A DNA stretch of 31,001 nucleotides. Source: Scytonema sp. UIC 10036. Lineage in GTDB: Bacteria; Cyanobacteriota; Cyanobacteriia; Cyanobacteriales; Nostocaceae. Made by a program: the position numbers and the translations under genes. This document shows positions 16,284 through 25,900 of this stretch, in pieces; within the stretch, counting starts at the first letter, position 1; each line of letters begins with the position of its first letter. Location of the stretch: positions 1 to 31,001 of the forward strand of contig NZ_WJFC01000161.1 of assembly GCF_009725235.1 (NCBI RefSeq), read 5' to 3'. Under the pieces are notes generated by a model. That model did no database searches and was not told the origin of the DNA. It saw only the letters and a program-made list of their open reading frames with translations.

Positions 16284-19200
16284 TTAGGCTAGTGGCAATG
16301 TGAAGTAAAATGTACTGCCTTCTCCTAAAACACTTTCCACCCAAATATTGCCTCCGTGTTGGTGGACAATACTGCGACAAATAGCTAAACCCAAACCTGT
16401 TCCCCCTTTTTCACGAGAATCAGAGGCATCCACTTGTTGAAACTTCTCGAATATTGTTTCTAGTTTATCAGCTGGAATACCACGTCCTCTATCTTGGACT
16501 GCAAACAAAACACAGCGCTGAGAATTTGGGAATTTTGGGGACGAAATATTTTCTTCTTCCTTGTTTCCTTGGTGAATTTTTGCACTGAGCCAAACTGTAG
16601 AACCAGGTTCAGAAAATTTAATTGCATTGCTCAATAAGTTAGTTAGGGCTTGGATGATAGCGTCGGGAGATGCCCAAACTTGAAGATTAAGGGGAGTATA
16701 TGAAAGGGTAATTTTGTTTTGTTGGGCATTAGTTTTCATTGCTTCTACTGATTGTTCCATCAAATAAGTAGCATCACATTTTTGTTGAATTAGGGGAACT
16801 TTGCCAGATTCTAGCCGCTCTAAATCGAGAATATCGTTCACTAAGCGCACCAGGCGTGCAGTACTTTCAGCTGCTACTGCTAACATTCGTTTACCCTTTT
16901 CTGGTTTGTTGTCATAAACTCCACTCGCTAGCAATCCCAAGGAACCACGCAGCGAAGTTAGGGGTGTACGGAGTTCGTGGCTGACTATCGAGATAAATTC
17001 ATTCTTCAATTGAGCGATCGCCCGACTTTCGGTGATGTCTTCAATACTACCAACGTATCCGGTTAATTCCCCAGAACTAGCGCAAATCGGTGCAGTTTGG
17101 ACTCGGCAATAGCGAATCATTCCGTCTTTGTGTAAATAACGCACCTCAGCCGCATATACTTGGTTTGCTGATACAGCATTGGTCCATTGCGCGATCGCTG
17201 TATCACGATCGTCTGGATGTAAAAATTGCATCCATCCTTCACCCAAAGCCTCTGCAAAAGTAAAGCCACAAATATCTTGACAGCGAGGATTGGTATAAGT
17301 ACATTCTCCAGCAGTGTTTGTTCTAAAAATTCCTACAGGTGAATTTTCACTGAGAGAACGGAATTGGCTTTCACTCTGGCGTAAAGCTTCTTCTATCTGT
17401 TGGCGCTCTGTAAGTTCTGCTTGTAGTTGCTGGTAAAGTTCGGATTGTTGAATGGCGATCGCCATTTGGTTTGCTAGTTGTTGCAATAAATTGCATTCCC
17501 AAGGTAGCCACTCTCTGGGGTGCCTGCATTGATGAACAATCAGCAATCCCCAAAGCCTATTTTGCTGAATAATCGGAACAACTAGGTTGGCTTGGACTTG
17601 GATTTGTGATAAAAACTCCACCATACAAGGCACAATTTCCCCACTCTCTCGATTAGACACAGTAGAAATTTGTCCTTGCAGAAATTGCTGGCGGGTTTCC
17701 ACCGGACAAGTTTCTGCAGAGTAAACAAGGTTGAGTAAAGAATCCCATCCTGGTGTCACAGCTTCAGCCACTACCCTGCCAGCCGAGTTAGACTCTATCC
17801 GGTAAACCAAAACTCTATCAGCCTGGAAAAATCCCAAGAGCTCGGTGACTGTAGTGCTGAGGACATCCTCTAAATTTAGAGTTTTACGGATATGCTGTAT
17901 AATTCCTACCATCAGTCGCTCTCGCTCAACCTGTTGCTGCAAAGCAAATTCTGTTTGTTTGCGATCGCTGATATCTTTATGCAATCCTGTCATCCTGAGA
18001 GGATGACCTTGGGGATCTCGTGCTACAACTTTCCCATAGTTAGCAATCCACTTCCATGCTCCCGATTTTGTCAGCACTCGATAATCAAATGCATAAGGTA
18101 CGGAGCTATCTTGTAAATGAGCGTTGAGAATGTCGTGTACCCAAGGTTTGTCATCTGGGTGAATGAGCATTTCCCAAGCGTTGATAATTTCTGGTAAATC
18201 TTCCATGGCGTATCCCAACATATTCAGCCAACGGGGACTCAAATAAAGTTCGCCAGTGGTAATATTCCAGTCCCAAAGACCATCACCTGCTCCTTCTAGG
18301 GCAAGCTGCAATCGTTCTTCACTTTGTCGCAAGATAGCTTCCGCAAGTTTGCGTTCGGTCACCTCAAAGACAACAGATCCAATTGCTGTCACGCTACCAT
18401 CTTGTACCAGGGTAGGAAAATAATTAACCAGCCAGTTTCGTTGAACACCCGGTTGGCTAGCCGTTTCCCCTTGTAGTTCTACATTTAAAATTGGTTCGCC
18501 AGTGGCAATTACCCGATCGAAGAGAGTATTCACAGCTGATGACAGCACGGGTGGTAAAATCTCATCTATGGTTTTACCCATGTGGTCAGCAAGGGGTAGC
18601 CCATTAATATGAGCGAGACCTTGGTTTAGTTTTAAAAAACGCTTTTGGTCGTCATTAATACCCAGCCCAATACCTGCGATCGCAGAGGCATTAAAAAAGT
18701 CATTCAGCAGCTTTTCTTTAGCCTGTAGTTCTGCCGTCCGTGCTGCTACTCGTTGTTCTAAATCTGCTTTGGCTTGTTGTAACTGCTCAAATAGGTTAGA
18801 TTGCTGAATTGCAATTCCTACTTGCATGGCCAACTGCCGTAAGAAATCAATTTCTGTAACTTTCCAATCTCGGGAGGATTGGCAGTGATGGGCTATTATT
18901 AAACCCCATAAATTATCTCCTTGAAGAATAGGAACAACAAGATTTGCTCTTACCTGAAAATTTGCCAGTAACTCCAGATGACAAGTACCAATTCCAGCCG
19001 TATAAATATCTGATTTTGCTGTCACTAAACCTTGCTTATAGGGCTCAACGTAATTTTCTTCAAAGCAAGGGTCGTAAATTTGTGTTGATAGTATTTCTCT
19101 CCAACCTTCGGCCACTGATTCTACAACTACAGTCCCGGTCCATGTCGGATCGAATTGAAAAATAATCACCCGATCGGTTTGCAAGAACTGCCGAACTTCT

Positions 19201-20102
19201 TCTACTGTTGTTTGCAAAATTTCTCGCAAATTCAGTGATTCACGAATGCGTTGGGCAATTTCCAGGACTAGGCGTTGTTGTTCTAGTTGTTGCTGGAGGG
19301 CCATCTCTGCCTGCACGCGAGGTGTGATATCATGCCAGCAAATAACGAAACCATCATTTAACTTATTGAGTTTAATATCAACAGCTTTAGTTAAATTATA
19401 TTTTTGAATTGTATCGGAATATAGCAACAATTCTTTGCTTAACGATTCACTGGTTTCTACGACATGGCAGCAATTGTCAAATAATTCATTTTTCCAGAAA
19501 TCAACGATATTATCTGACCATTTTTTCCCAATTATTTCTTCAGCCTTCACGCGATGTTCCTGACAAGCTGCTGTATTCATGTAATCAATATAAAAATCTA
19601 TAATTTTCCCAGAGCCATTTCGGACACTTTTGCAAATACAAAAACAATCTAGCAAATTATCAATTGAGGTGTAGAAACGCTTTTGGCTGATTTCTAATTG
19701 TTGCTGAAGTTGGTTTTTCTCATATATATAATTAACAGCAACTCGCAAACTATCAGACGTTATTTTATTTTTAACCAGATAGTCAGCTGCACCACTTTTC
19801 ATAACAGCCACAGCAACTTGTTCATCTCCTTGACCTGTTAACATGATGACTGGTAAGTAACTGCTGCTAAAAATGGAACGTAACTGACTGAGAACTTCTA
19901 GCCCATCTATACTTGGTAGTAAAATGTCCAGTAATACTACATCTGGTAATTTTTGAGCGCAAACTTGCACGGCTTCTTCACCGGTTTCTGCATGTAAAAT
20001 ATTATAAGTATAATTTTTATCGCGACGTAAGTAATACTCGTAAATTTCTCTGTCTTCTGAACAATCATCGACGATAAGAACTGTTCGTTGATTTTTTGAC
20101 AT
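16284..20102 (-). CDS. Hybrid sensor histidine kinase with cyanobacteriochrome GAF (REC-PAS-GAF-PAS-PAS-GAF-PAS-HisKA-HATPase)
   Basis: The 1272-residue protein starts MSKNQRTVLIVDD at 20102. An N-terminal receiver (Asp59 in DVVLLDILLP) is followed by a PAS-like region. GAF-1 (about 290-450) carries DPCF with Cys346 and TCHLELLANF with Cys374-His375, the two cysteines of a DXCF cyanobacteriochrome. A coiled coil and two PAS domains follow. GAF-2 has a cysteine at the bilin position (PCMVEFL, Cys826) but no DXCF. Then come a PAS/PAC (YTNPRCQDICGF), HisKA with His1042 in SHELRTPL, and an ATPase domain with QDRGRGIP and GGTGLGLAI. It should be a soluble light-sensing kinase, probably acting with the two downstream receivers. 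The bilin, colour and output are not shown by sequence alone. Confidence 0.88.
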   Translation of the reverse strand: MSKNQRTVLIVDDCSEDREIYEYYLRRDKNYTYNILHAETGEEAVQVCAQKLPDVVLLDILLPSIDGLEVLSQLRSIFSSSYLPVIMLTGQGDEQVAVAVMKSGAADYLVKNKITSDSLRVAVNYIYEKNQLQQQLEISQKRFYTSIDNLLDCFCICKSVRNGSGKIIDFYIDYMNTAACQEHRVKAEEIIGKKWSDNIVDFWKNELFDNCCHVVETSESLSKELLLYSDTIQKYNLTKAVDIKLNKLNDGFVICWHDITPRVQAEMALQQQLEQQRLVLEIAQRIRESLNLREILQTTVEEVRQFLQTDRVIIFQFDPTWTGTVVVESVAEGWREILSTQIYDPCFEENYVEPYKQGLVTAKSDIYTAGIGTCHLELLANFQVRANLVVPILQGDNLWGLIIAHHCQSSRDWKVTEIDFLRQLAMQVGIAIQQSNLFEQLQQAKADLEQRVAARTAELQAKEKLLNDFFNASAIAGIGLGINDDQKRFLKLNQGLAHINGLPLADHMGKTIDEILPPVLSSAVNTLFDRVIATGEPILNVELQGETASQPGVQRNWLVNYFPTLVQDGSVTAIGSVVFEVTERKLAEAILRQSEERLQLALEGAGDGLWDWNITTGELYLSPRWLNMLGYAMEDLPEIINAWEMLIHPDDKPWVHDILNAHLQDSSVPYAFDYRVLTKSGAWKWIANYGKVVARDPQGHPLRMTGLHKDISDRKQTEFALQQQVERERLMVGIIQHIRKTLNLEDVLSTTVTELLGFFQADRVLVYRIESNSAGRVVAEAVTPGWDSLLNLVYSAETCPVETRQQFLQGQISTVSNRESGEIVPCMVEFLSQIQVQANLVVPIIQQNRLWGLLIVHQCRHPREWLPWECNLLQQLANQMAIAIQQSELYQQLQAELTERQQIEEALRQSESQFRSLSENSPVGIFRTNTAGECTYTNPRCQDICGFTFAEALGEGWMQFLHPDDRDTAIAQWTNAVSANQVYAAEVRYLHKDGMIRYCRVQTAPICASSGELTGYVGSIEDITESRAIAQLKNEFISIVSHELRTPLTSLRGSLGLLASGVYDNKPEKGKRMLAVAAESTARLVRLVNDILDLERLESGKVPLIQQKCDATYLMEQSVEAMKTNAQQNKITLSYTPLNLQVWASPDAIIQALTNLLSNAIKFSEPGSTVWLSAKIHQGNKEEENISSPKFPNSQRCVLFAVQDRGRGIPADKLETIFEKFQQVDASDSREKGGTGLGLAICRSIVHQHGGNIWVESVLGEGSTFYFTLPLA

Positions 20103-20772
20103 AACTACCTCTTTGCTGTGTCTGGCATAATGTCCTCTGCATGAGAGTAATAACTCATTATAGATAAAAGGCATAGGGTAGCTGTAATTGCAAAGTATAA
20201 ATAGAAACTAAAGTTTTGGCTCTAAAGCCCATTTTATACCAATAATTAAATTACGCTGGAACTGCTTGCAGCAAGGTATAAAACATCTTTGCTTGAATCC
20301 CATGGGAGCATGCTACCTTCTGAATGATATAGCCTTTCTCAGTCTAATGAGGTACACCCCCCTTTCATCCCCCCAAGGTATCGGGGGGACAGAGGGGGGT
20401 AATTTTTGTACCTCACTAGGTTGGAATTTGCTGTAAGATCTTCAAGGAGGATAATTCATATGTACTATATAGCCATCCTAAATCATTTGAAAAATTTTGC
20501 TCTCTTTTCTTCGTGCTCTTTGCGTCTATGCGCTAGCACGCACGCTTCGCTATGGCGGTTCATAATTTTTACAAATCAAATAGGACTGTTATTATATAAT
20601 AAGGTCAGTATTTTCTACTAAAGATTATAACTTTTATGTCAAAGGTTGATTCAATCAGCATTTTTAACACTCGTTGCGATCGCAATAGAGTATCGTTACA
20701 TATTATCAGCTTAAATATATAATTATAATAATTTTTGACTTCTGTTTATCTTATATTAAAAAAAATTGATAA
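20103..20772. other. Divergent spacer between kinase and phytochrome genes
   Basis: This stretch contains a 110-bp hairpin repeat (20328-20437) and otherwise AT-rich sequence. It must hold the promoters of both divergent photoreceptor genes. A HIP1-type GCGATCGC lies near 20677. No reliable -35/-10 pair and no copy of the 11-bp-period operator was seen. Confidence 0.5.
20328..20437. repeat. 110-bp hairpin repeat, copy A
   Basis: The repeat runs from TATAGCCTTTCTCAG to AATTTGCTGTAAG and is base-for-base identical to copy B at 25496-25605. Its centre is palindromic: TGAGGTAC pairs with GTACCTCA and runs of six C pair with runs of six G. It would fold into a strong hairpin in DNA or RNA. It has no open frame of interest. 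Confidence 0.85.
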
Positions 20773-23088
20773 ATGAATACAAGCGAGATTATTACTGCCA
20801 GTAATGTCGATTTAACGAACTGCGATCGCGAACAGATTCATATTCCCGGTAGTATTCAACCTCATGGGTTACTACTGGTTCTGCAACTGCCTGAGTTTAC
20901 AATTAGACAGGTGAGCAGTAACAGTCAGGAGATTTTAGGCATACCGCCACAACAATTGTTACAAAAAAAAATAATTCACTTATTGGGAAATCAGCAAATT
21001 CAAGCCATTCAGCAATGCCTATCAAGAGATTTTGAGAACATTAATCCCCTCAAATTATCAATAAAAAATCAAGATAAAAGCTTGTTATTTGATGGCGTTC
21101 TTCATGTTTGCGGCCAAGACATAATTTTAGAATTAGAACCTACAACTTCTGAAGCGACTGGTAATTTTTTTGATTTCTATCAATGGGTCAAAAAACCGAT
21201 TACCAAAATGCAGAAAGCAAACACCTTAGACGAACTGTGTGAGGTCATTGTTCAAGAAGTACGGCAAATTACAGGCTTCGAGCGTGTAATGGTTTATCGC
21301 TTTGATGCAGATGGAGCGGGCACAGTGATAGCAGAATCCAAAGCCGAAAATTGCACTCCATATATAGGACTGCGCTATCCAGCTACTGATATTCCCAAAC
21401 CCGCTAGGCGTCTTTATCATCTCAATTTACTGAGGCTCATTCCTAATGTAAATTATCAACCCGTTGAACTCGTTCCTATTGATAATCTCCAGACAAATCA
21501 ACGACTCGATTTAAGTTTATCTGTATTGAGAAGTGTTTCTCCTCTCCATATTGAATATTTACGGAACATGAGCGTTGGCGCATCTATGTCTATCTCTCTA
21601 ATTAAAGACAATAACTTGTGGGGTTTAATTGCATGCCATCACAAATTCCCTAAATACATTAATTATGAAATTCGGACTATTTGTGAATTTTTAGGTCAGG
21701 CCATGGCATTAGAACTAAGAGGCAAAGAAGAAAATGAAAATTTAGAATACAAATTAAAATTGAAGTCAATTCAAACAGAATTTGTCGATCGTCTTTCACA
21801 AGCAGAAAATTTAGTTGAGAGTTTAGTTGCGGATAGAAATAGCCTTTTGGAAATGGTAGGTGCTCAAGGAGTCGCTTTATATCTAGAAGCACAGTTATTT
21901 TGTATTGGTAAGACTCCTGAAGAAACAGAAATTCACGATCTAATCGATTGGGTAAGTACAAAAATTCAGCGCCATATTTTTTCTACTGATTGCTTACCGA
22001 AAATTTATCCACCAGCAGAAAACTTTAAAAATATTGCAAGTGGATTGTTGGTAATTTCTCTTTCTCAAATTCACCAAAGCTGTATTCTATGGTTTCGTCC
22101 AGAAGTGATACAAACTGTGAGTTGGGGGGGAAATCCCAATAAAACTGTCACAGTAGAAGAGGATGGTAATATGCGAATATCACCGCGTAAATCCTTTGCA
22201 ATCTGGCAAGAAACGCGACGCTGTACTTCCCTAACTTGGCAGAAATGTGAAATTGATAGTGCATTGGAATTAAGAAGTGCGATCGTCGGAATATTACTGC
22301 ATAAAATCGATGAATTAGTCAGAATGAACATCCAGTTAGAACGGAGCAATCAAGAACTAGATGCTTTTGCTTATATTGCATCTCATGATTTAAAAGAACC
22401 ATTACGAGGCATTCATAATTACTCCAGCTTGCTGATAGAAGATTATGCAGACGTTTTGAATGAAGATGCTGTTGCCAAACTGCAAATCCTGACGCGATTA
22501 ACTCAAAGAATGGAAGATTTAATCGAATCTCTCCTTCATTTTTCTCGTTTGGGACGAATGGAACTTAATCGCCAACCGACCGATCTCAATGAATTAATCA
22601 AAAATGTTTTAGAAATCCAAAAGACAAGCATCAAAATGAGTGATGTAGAAATTTACATTCCCCAGACTTTACCCACTATTATTTGTGATTCCAGCCAAGT
22701 TGATGAACTCTTCAGCAATTTAATCAGTAACGCAATCAAATATAATGATAAAACTCAAAAGTTAGTTGAAATTGGCTATTTAGAGGTAGCCTCACCATCC
22801 TCTGCTAGCAATCAACAAATTCCCATCCATCTGCCAAGTCGTGTCCCGGTATTCTACGTCCGAGATAACGGCATTGGAATACCCGAACAACACTTAGAGA
22901 TGGTTTTTCGCATTTTTAAGCGTCTCCATCCTCCTAGAAAGTACGGCGGCGGTACAGGAGCAGGCTTGACCATCGCCAAGAAAATTGTAGAACGACATGG
23001 CGGTAAGATTTGGGTAGAATCAAGTGTTGATGTCGGTAGTACGTTTTATTTTACGCTTCAAAGTGAGGAGGAACTGAATGCCGGGTAA
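20773..23088 (+). CDS. cphB: Bacteriophytochrome (CphB type) histidine kinase
   Basis: The 771-residue PAS-GAF-PHY-HisKA-HATPase photoreceptor senses red/far-red light. The biliverdin-type attachment Cys17 lies in LTNCDREQIHIPGSIQPHG. The GAF position that is Cys in Cph1 is Leu258 (SPLHIEYL), so it is a BphP/CphB-class protein rather than Cph1. The PASDIP motif is PATDIP with Asp206 kept. The PHY tongue has WGG and PRKSF (about 471). The kinase histidine is His538 in SHDLKEPL, and the ATP site has DNGIGIP and GGGTGAGLTI. The response regulator gene overlaps its 3' end by 11 bases, so the two form an operon equivalent to cphB-rcpB. Confidence 0.92.
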   Translation: MNTSEIITASNVDLTNCDREQIHIPGSIQPHGLLLVLQLPEFTIRQVSSNSQEILGIPPQQLLQKKIIHLLGNQQIQAIQQCLSRDFENINPLKLSIKNQDKSLLFDGVLHVCGQDIILELEPTTSEATGNFFDFYQWVKKPITKMQKANTLDELCEVIVQEVRQITGFERVMVYRFDADGAGTVIAESKAENCTPYIGLRYPATDIPKPARRLYHLNLLRLIPNVNYQPVELVPIDNLQTNQRLDLSLSVLRSVSPLHIEYLRNMSVGASMSISLIKDNNLWGLIACHHKFPKYINYEIRTICEFLGQAMALELRGKEENENLEYKLKLKSIQTEFVDRLSQAENLVESLVADRNSLLEMVGAQGVALYLEAQLFCIGKTPEETEIHDLIDWVSTKIQRHIFSTDCLPKIYPPAENFKNIASGLLVISLSQIHQSCILWFRPEVIQTVSWGGNPNKTVTVEEDGNMRISPRKSFAIWQETRRCTSLTWQKCEIDSALELRSAIVGILLHKIDELVRMNIQLERSNQELDAFAYIASHDLKEPLRGIHNYSSLLIEDYADVLNEDAVAKLQILTRLTQRMEDLIESLLHFSRLGRMELNRQPTDLNELIKNVLEIQKTSIKMSDVEIYIPQTLPTIICDSSQVDELFSNLISNAIKYNDKTQKLVEIGYLEVASPSSASNQQIPIHLPSRVPVFYVRDNGIGIPEQHLEMVFRIFKRLHPPRKYGGGTGAGLTIAKKIVERHGGKIWVESSVDVGSTFYFTLQSEEELNAG

Positions 23089-23536
23089 TAGCTACCAACC
23101 GTTACTTATAGTGGAAGACAGTGATGAAGACTTTGACCTTTTGCAACGTTTCTTGCAAGAAGCATCGTTGGAAAACCCGATATATCGGTGTTTTGATGGA
23201 GATGAAGCATTAGCTTTTCTTTTTCGTAAAGGACATTATGCTGACCCTGATGTGGCTCCCTGTCCTTCCTTGATTTTGCTCGACCTCAACTTACCAGGAA
23301 CCGATGGTCGCGAAGTTATACGGCAAATCAAAGCAGATACGGTTCTGAAAGTCATGCCAGTGGTGGTTTTATCTTCTTCTTCCAATCCTAAAGATATCGA
23401 TTTTTGTTACAAAGTTGGAGCAAACGCTTATTATATCAAGCCTACGGGTTTGAAAAAATTACGTCATTTAATTCAAGTATTAGTAGAAGCTTGGTTTAAC
23501 TTAGCAGTTTCACCAAGTATAACCAAAAGTAAATAA
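23078..23536 (+). CDS. rcpB: Rcp-type response regulator of the phytochrome
   Basis: This 152-residue receiver is of the Rcp1 group, the phosphate acceptors of cyanobacterial phytochromes. It has the acidic cluster LLIVEDSDEDFDLL, acceptor Asp69 in LILLDLNLPGTDG, the VVVLSSSS switch region and YYIKPTG with the conserved Lys. The start overlaps the phytochrome gene by 11 bases (translational coupling), and GAGGAGG just before the ATG is its ribosome binding site. It has no DNA-binding domain; output is by protein contact. The stop is only 16 bases from the convergent stop of the next gene. Confidence 0.9.
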   Translation: MPGNSYQPLLIVEDSDEDFDLLQRFLQEASLENPIYRCFDGDEALAFLFRKGHYADPDVAPCPSLILLDLNLPGTDGREVIRQIKADTVLKVMPVVVLSSSSNPKDIDFCYKVGANAYYIKPTGLKKLRHLIQVLVEAWFNLAVSPSITKSK

Positions 23537-23552
23537 TCAATAGATAAACGTG

Positions 23553-25400
23553 CTATTGTGTATAATATAACTTACCTTTTTGGAGACGACGGATAATTCG
23601 GGTGGTAATCTCTGCGCGATCGATTGATTTACTGATATAGTCATCTGCCCCCACAGCAAAAGCCAAATCTATTTCTTCTTCTGTTGTGTGTGTTGAAAGA
23701 AAAACGACGATAAGATTCTGCCAATAAGGGTCTGTTCGTACTACCAGGCACAAATCAGCCCCATTAAATTTAGGCATCTTCATATCTAAAACCAGGAGAT
23801 TTGGCTTGAAACTATTTAAAACTTCCCAGAATTGTTGGGGATTATTCAAAGTTATCACTTCACATTCCAAAGAGCGAAGGTAATTTGACAATGTTTCTAA
23901 TATGACTGAATCATCATCCACTAACATGACTCGATGATGAGAATTCGTCTGCTTCGGGTATAGTACATCATTTATAGTTTGAAAGATGTCATCAGCAGGC
24001 AACGGTTTGTGCAAAAAAGCAAATATACCCAATCGTGCTACTTCTATTCTGTCCGCTAAACTTTCCCGTCCTGTAAAAACAATCGTGGGGATTTTAGAAA
24101 CACGGTTTTTTAACCTCCGCAACAGTGTCAATCCATTCTCAGTTGAACTAGGAAAATTTAAATCAACTAGAATCACATCGGGTGGGGATTGCACGATCGC
24201 CTGTTGAGCAACAGCCACATCCGTAGCAACTTCTACTCGCATTCCTTTTTTTTCCCCCTCAATTCTTAATTGTTCTGCTAACAATAAATCATCATCCACA
24301 ATTAGGATGAGTGGGGAGTCATTTTTTGGTTTAGCTTTTGCAACTGTTATGGCTGTAAGACGATCCAATTGCAGTCGCAACAATTTTGTTAATTCGGCAA
24401 AACGTTGGATTTGAATTGCTTCCAGCATTAATTGTGGCTCCAGCAATGTCTCAAGTTCTCGCGCTAACTGTGAGCCTTCTGCTAAACCAAAAATTCCCAA
24501 TGACCCCGCTAACTTATGTGCTTGGTGCTGGGCTTGTTGCCGTAGTTCAGCCGTTAATTCATCTACGCTTAACAAGCGTGAAGCTTGCTCTAGTAGAGTC
24601 ACTTGCTGTATCACATGAGCTTTATGCTTATCCCAAATACTCATGGTTCTTTGCTTGACTTTGTGCCGCAGATTTTCCTGCTCACCGTTCGGCTCCGGTA
24701 ACTGCGTCGCTACAGTGTGTTTTAGCTCATCAGGCTGTTTTAGTCTATAGCCCAAGCCATGTACTGTTTCTATAGGGTTTGATGCACCTGCTGCTTTTAA
24801 CTTCTGGCGCAGACATTTAATATGCACGCTGACAGTTTCTTCTCCTGGTGACTTTGCAAAATCCCACAATCTGTCAAGTATAGTACTGCGGCTAAAAATA
24901 CGCTTTGGATTTAATAGAAAAAGCTCTAGCAAACAATATTCTTTTGGTGTTAAGTACAAGCGTTGTCCATTACAAGTAATTTCATTATTAATTGAGTCCA
25001 AACGTAAGTTTTCCCAGGTAATTATGGGTGATGATACCAATTTGGAACGCCGCAATAAAGCACGAATTCGCGCTAATAGCTCTGGCAAGTCAAAAGGTTT
25101 TACTACATAATCATCTGCGCCTGCATTTAATCCTATGACACGCTGGTCACTGCTATCTTTTGCTGTTAACAGCAATATAGGATTTTGATACCCACAATTC
25201 CGCAATTGCTGACATACACTAATCCCATCTAGTCGAGGAATAATGATATCAAGTATAATTAAGTCAAAGTCAAAGGACTGCGCTAGTTCCAATGCGCTGA
25301 TGCCATCAGTTGCTAGATTGACTTTATAGTTATGGTCACCGAGCATTTTCTCTATGACTGAACTCGTAGGTCGATCGTCTTCCACCAATAAGATTTTCAT
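23553..25400 (-). CDS. Multi-receiver OmpR-family regulator (REC-wHTH-Hpt-REC-REC)
   Basis: From MKILLVEDD (25400; an in-frame ATG at 25430 is possible) the 615-residue protein has five parts. The first receiver carries Asp51 in DLIILDIIIPRLDG. An OmpR-type winged helix follows (LTPKEYCLLELFLLNP and VHIKCLRQKLKAAG, ending VHGLGYRL). An Hpt module has His295 in AHKLAGSLGIFGL. A second receiver has VILVDLNFP and a third has LLVLDMKMPKFNG. This is both a DNA-binding regulator and a phosphorelay hub, placed next to two photoreceptor kinases. OmpR-type wings bind direct repeats of 11-bp period, the spacing of the operator found elsewhere in this window, but a link is only a hypothesis. Confidence 0.88.
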   Translation of the reverse strand: MKILLVEDDRPTSSVIEKMLGDHNYKVNLATDGISALELAQSFDFDLIILDIIIPRLDGISVCQQLRNCGYQNPILLLTAKDSSDQRVIGLNAGADDYVVKPFDLPELLARIRALLRRSKLVSSPIITWENLRLDSINNEITCNGQRLYLTPKEYCLLELFLLNPKRIFSRSTILDRLWDFAKSPGEETVSVHIKCLRQKLKAAGASNPIETVHGLGYRLKQPDELKHTVATQLPEPNGEQENLRHKVKQRTMSIWDKHKAHVIQQVTLLEQASRLLSVDELTAELRQQAQHQAHKLAGSLGIFGLAEGSQLARELETLLEPQLMLEAIQIQRFAELTKLLRLQLDRLTAITVAKAKPKNDSPLILIVDDDLLLAEQLRIEGEKKGMRVEVATDVAVAQQAIVQSPPDVILVDLNFPSSTENGLTLLRRLKNRVSKIPTIVFTGRESLADRIEVARLGIFAFLHKPLPADDIFQTINDVLYPKQTNSHHRVMLVDDDSVILETLSNYLRSLECEVITLNNPQQFWEVLNSFKPNLLVLDMKMPKFNGADLCLVVRTDPYWQNLIVVFLSTHTTEEEIDLAFAVGADDYISKSIDRAEITTRIIRRLQKGKLYYTQ

Positions 25401-25495
25401 TATCAGCTTGTTTGCATCTTTACCACTCATTTAAGGTTACTCTAAATTAAGCAACCAAAAGTCATAAGAAAGGTCCCTTCTGCTATCTCGATCGG

Positions 25496-25605
25496 TATAG
25501 CCTTTCTCAGTCTAATGAGGTACACCCCCCTTTCATCCCCCCAAGGTATCGGGGGGACAGAGGGGGGTAATTTTTGTACCTCACTAGGTTGGAATTTGCT
25601 GTAAG
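25496..25605. repeat. 110-bp hairpin repeat, copy B
   Basis: Identical in all 110 bases and in orientation to copy A at 20328-20437. Identity despite lying in a non-coding spacer points to recent spread or gene conversion. It lies about 95 bases upstream of the multi-receiver regulator and so may affect its promoter. Confidence 0.85.
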
Positions 25606-25635
25606 TGTGCAAGGCTTTTACCTAATACAAATTTT

Positions 25636-25712
25636 TGTAGGTTGGGTAGAGCGGAAGCGTTACCCAACAAATGCTTTTAGATGTTGGGTTTCGTTCCTCA
25701 ACCCAACCTACA
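25636..25712. repeat. 77-bp palindromic repeat with TAGGTTGGGT ends
   Basis: TGTAGGTTGGGT (25636) and ACCCAACCTACA (ending 25712) are perfect inverted ends. An inner pair, GTTACCCAAC and GTTGGGTTTCG, partly mirrors them. This type of GTAGGTTGGGT palindrome is widespread in cyanobacterial spacers. It sits 20 bases from the edge of the 169-bp repeat. Confidence 0.7.
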
Positions 25713-25731
25713 TGTGTTGGGATTTTGCTAA

Positions 25732-25900
25732 TGGTTTGAAAACGTCTCCCTAGCATATATTAGCTTGGTATGCTTTTGATAGTTTTACGAAACTCAACAA
25801 TACACAAGAATCACCACAATCAACTGACCACAAGCGATCGTAAGTAAAATTCCACCCTCCCAGATTCAACGCAAAATAGCCACTTTATCTGTTTCCTCCC
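25732..25900. repeat. 169-bp direct repeat, copy 2 (HMA gene tail plus metK tail)
   Basis: Matches 14812-14980 at about 95% identity. Here the metK-like gene continues intact beyond the repeat, whereas only the last codons of the HMA-like gene remain. Together the two copies mark both edges of the photoreceptor island. Confidence 0.9.

Noticed and set aside
20406..20621. 71-residue plus-strand frame upstream of the phytochrome gene
   Set aside because: It starts inside hairpin repeat copy A, has no recognisable motif, and its ribosome binding site is not convincing.
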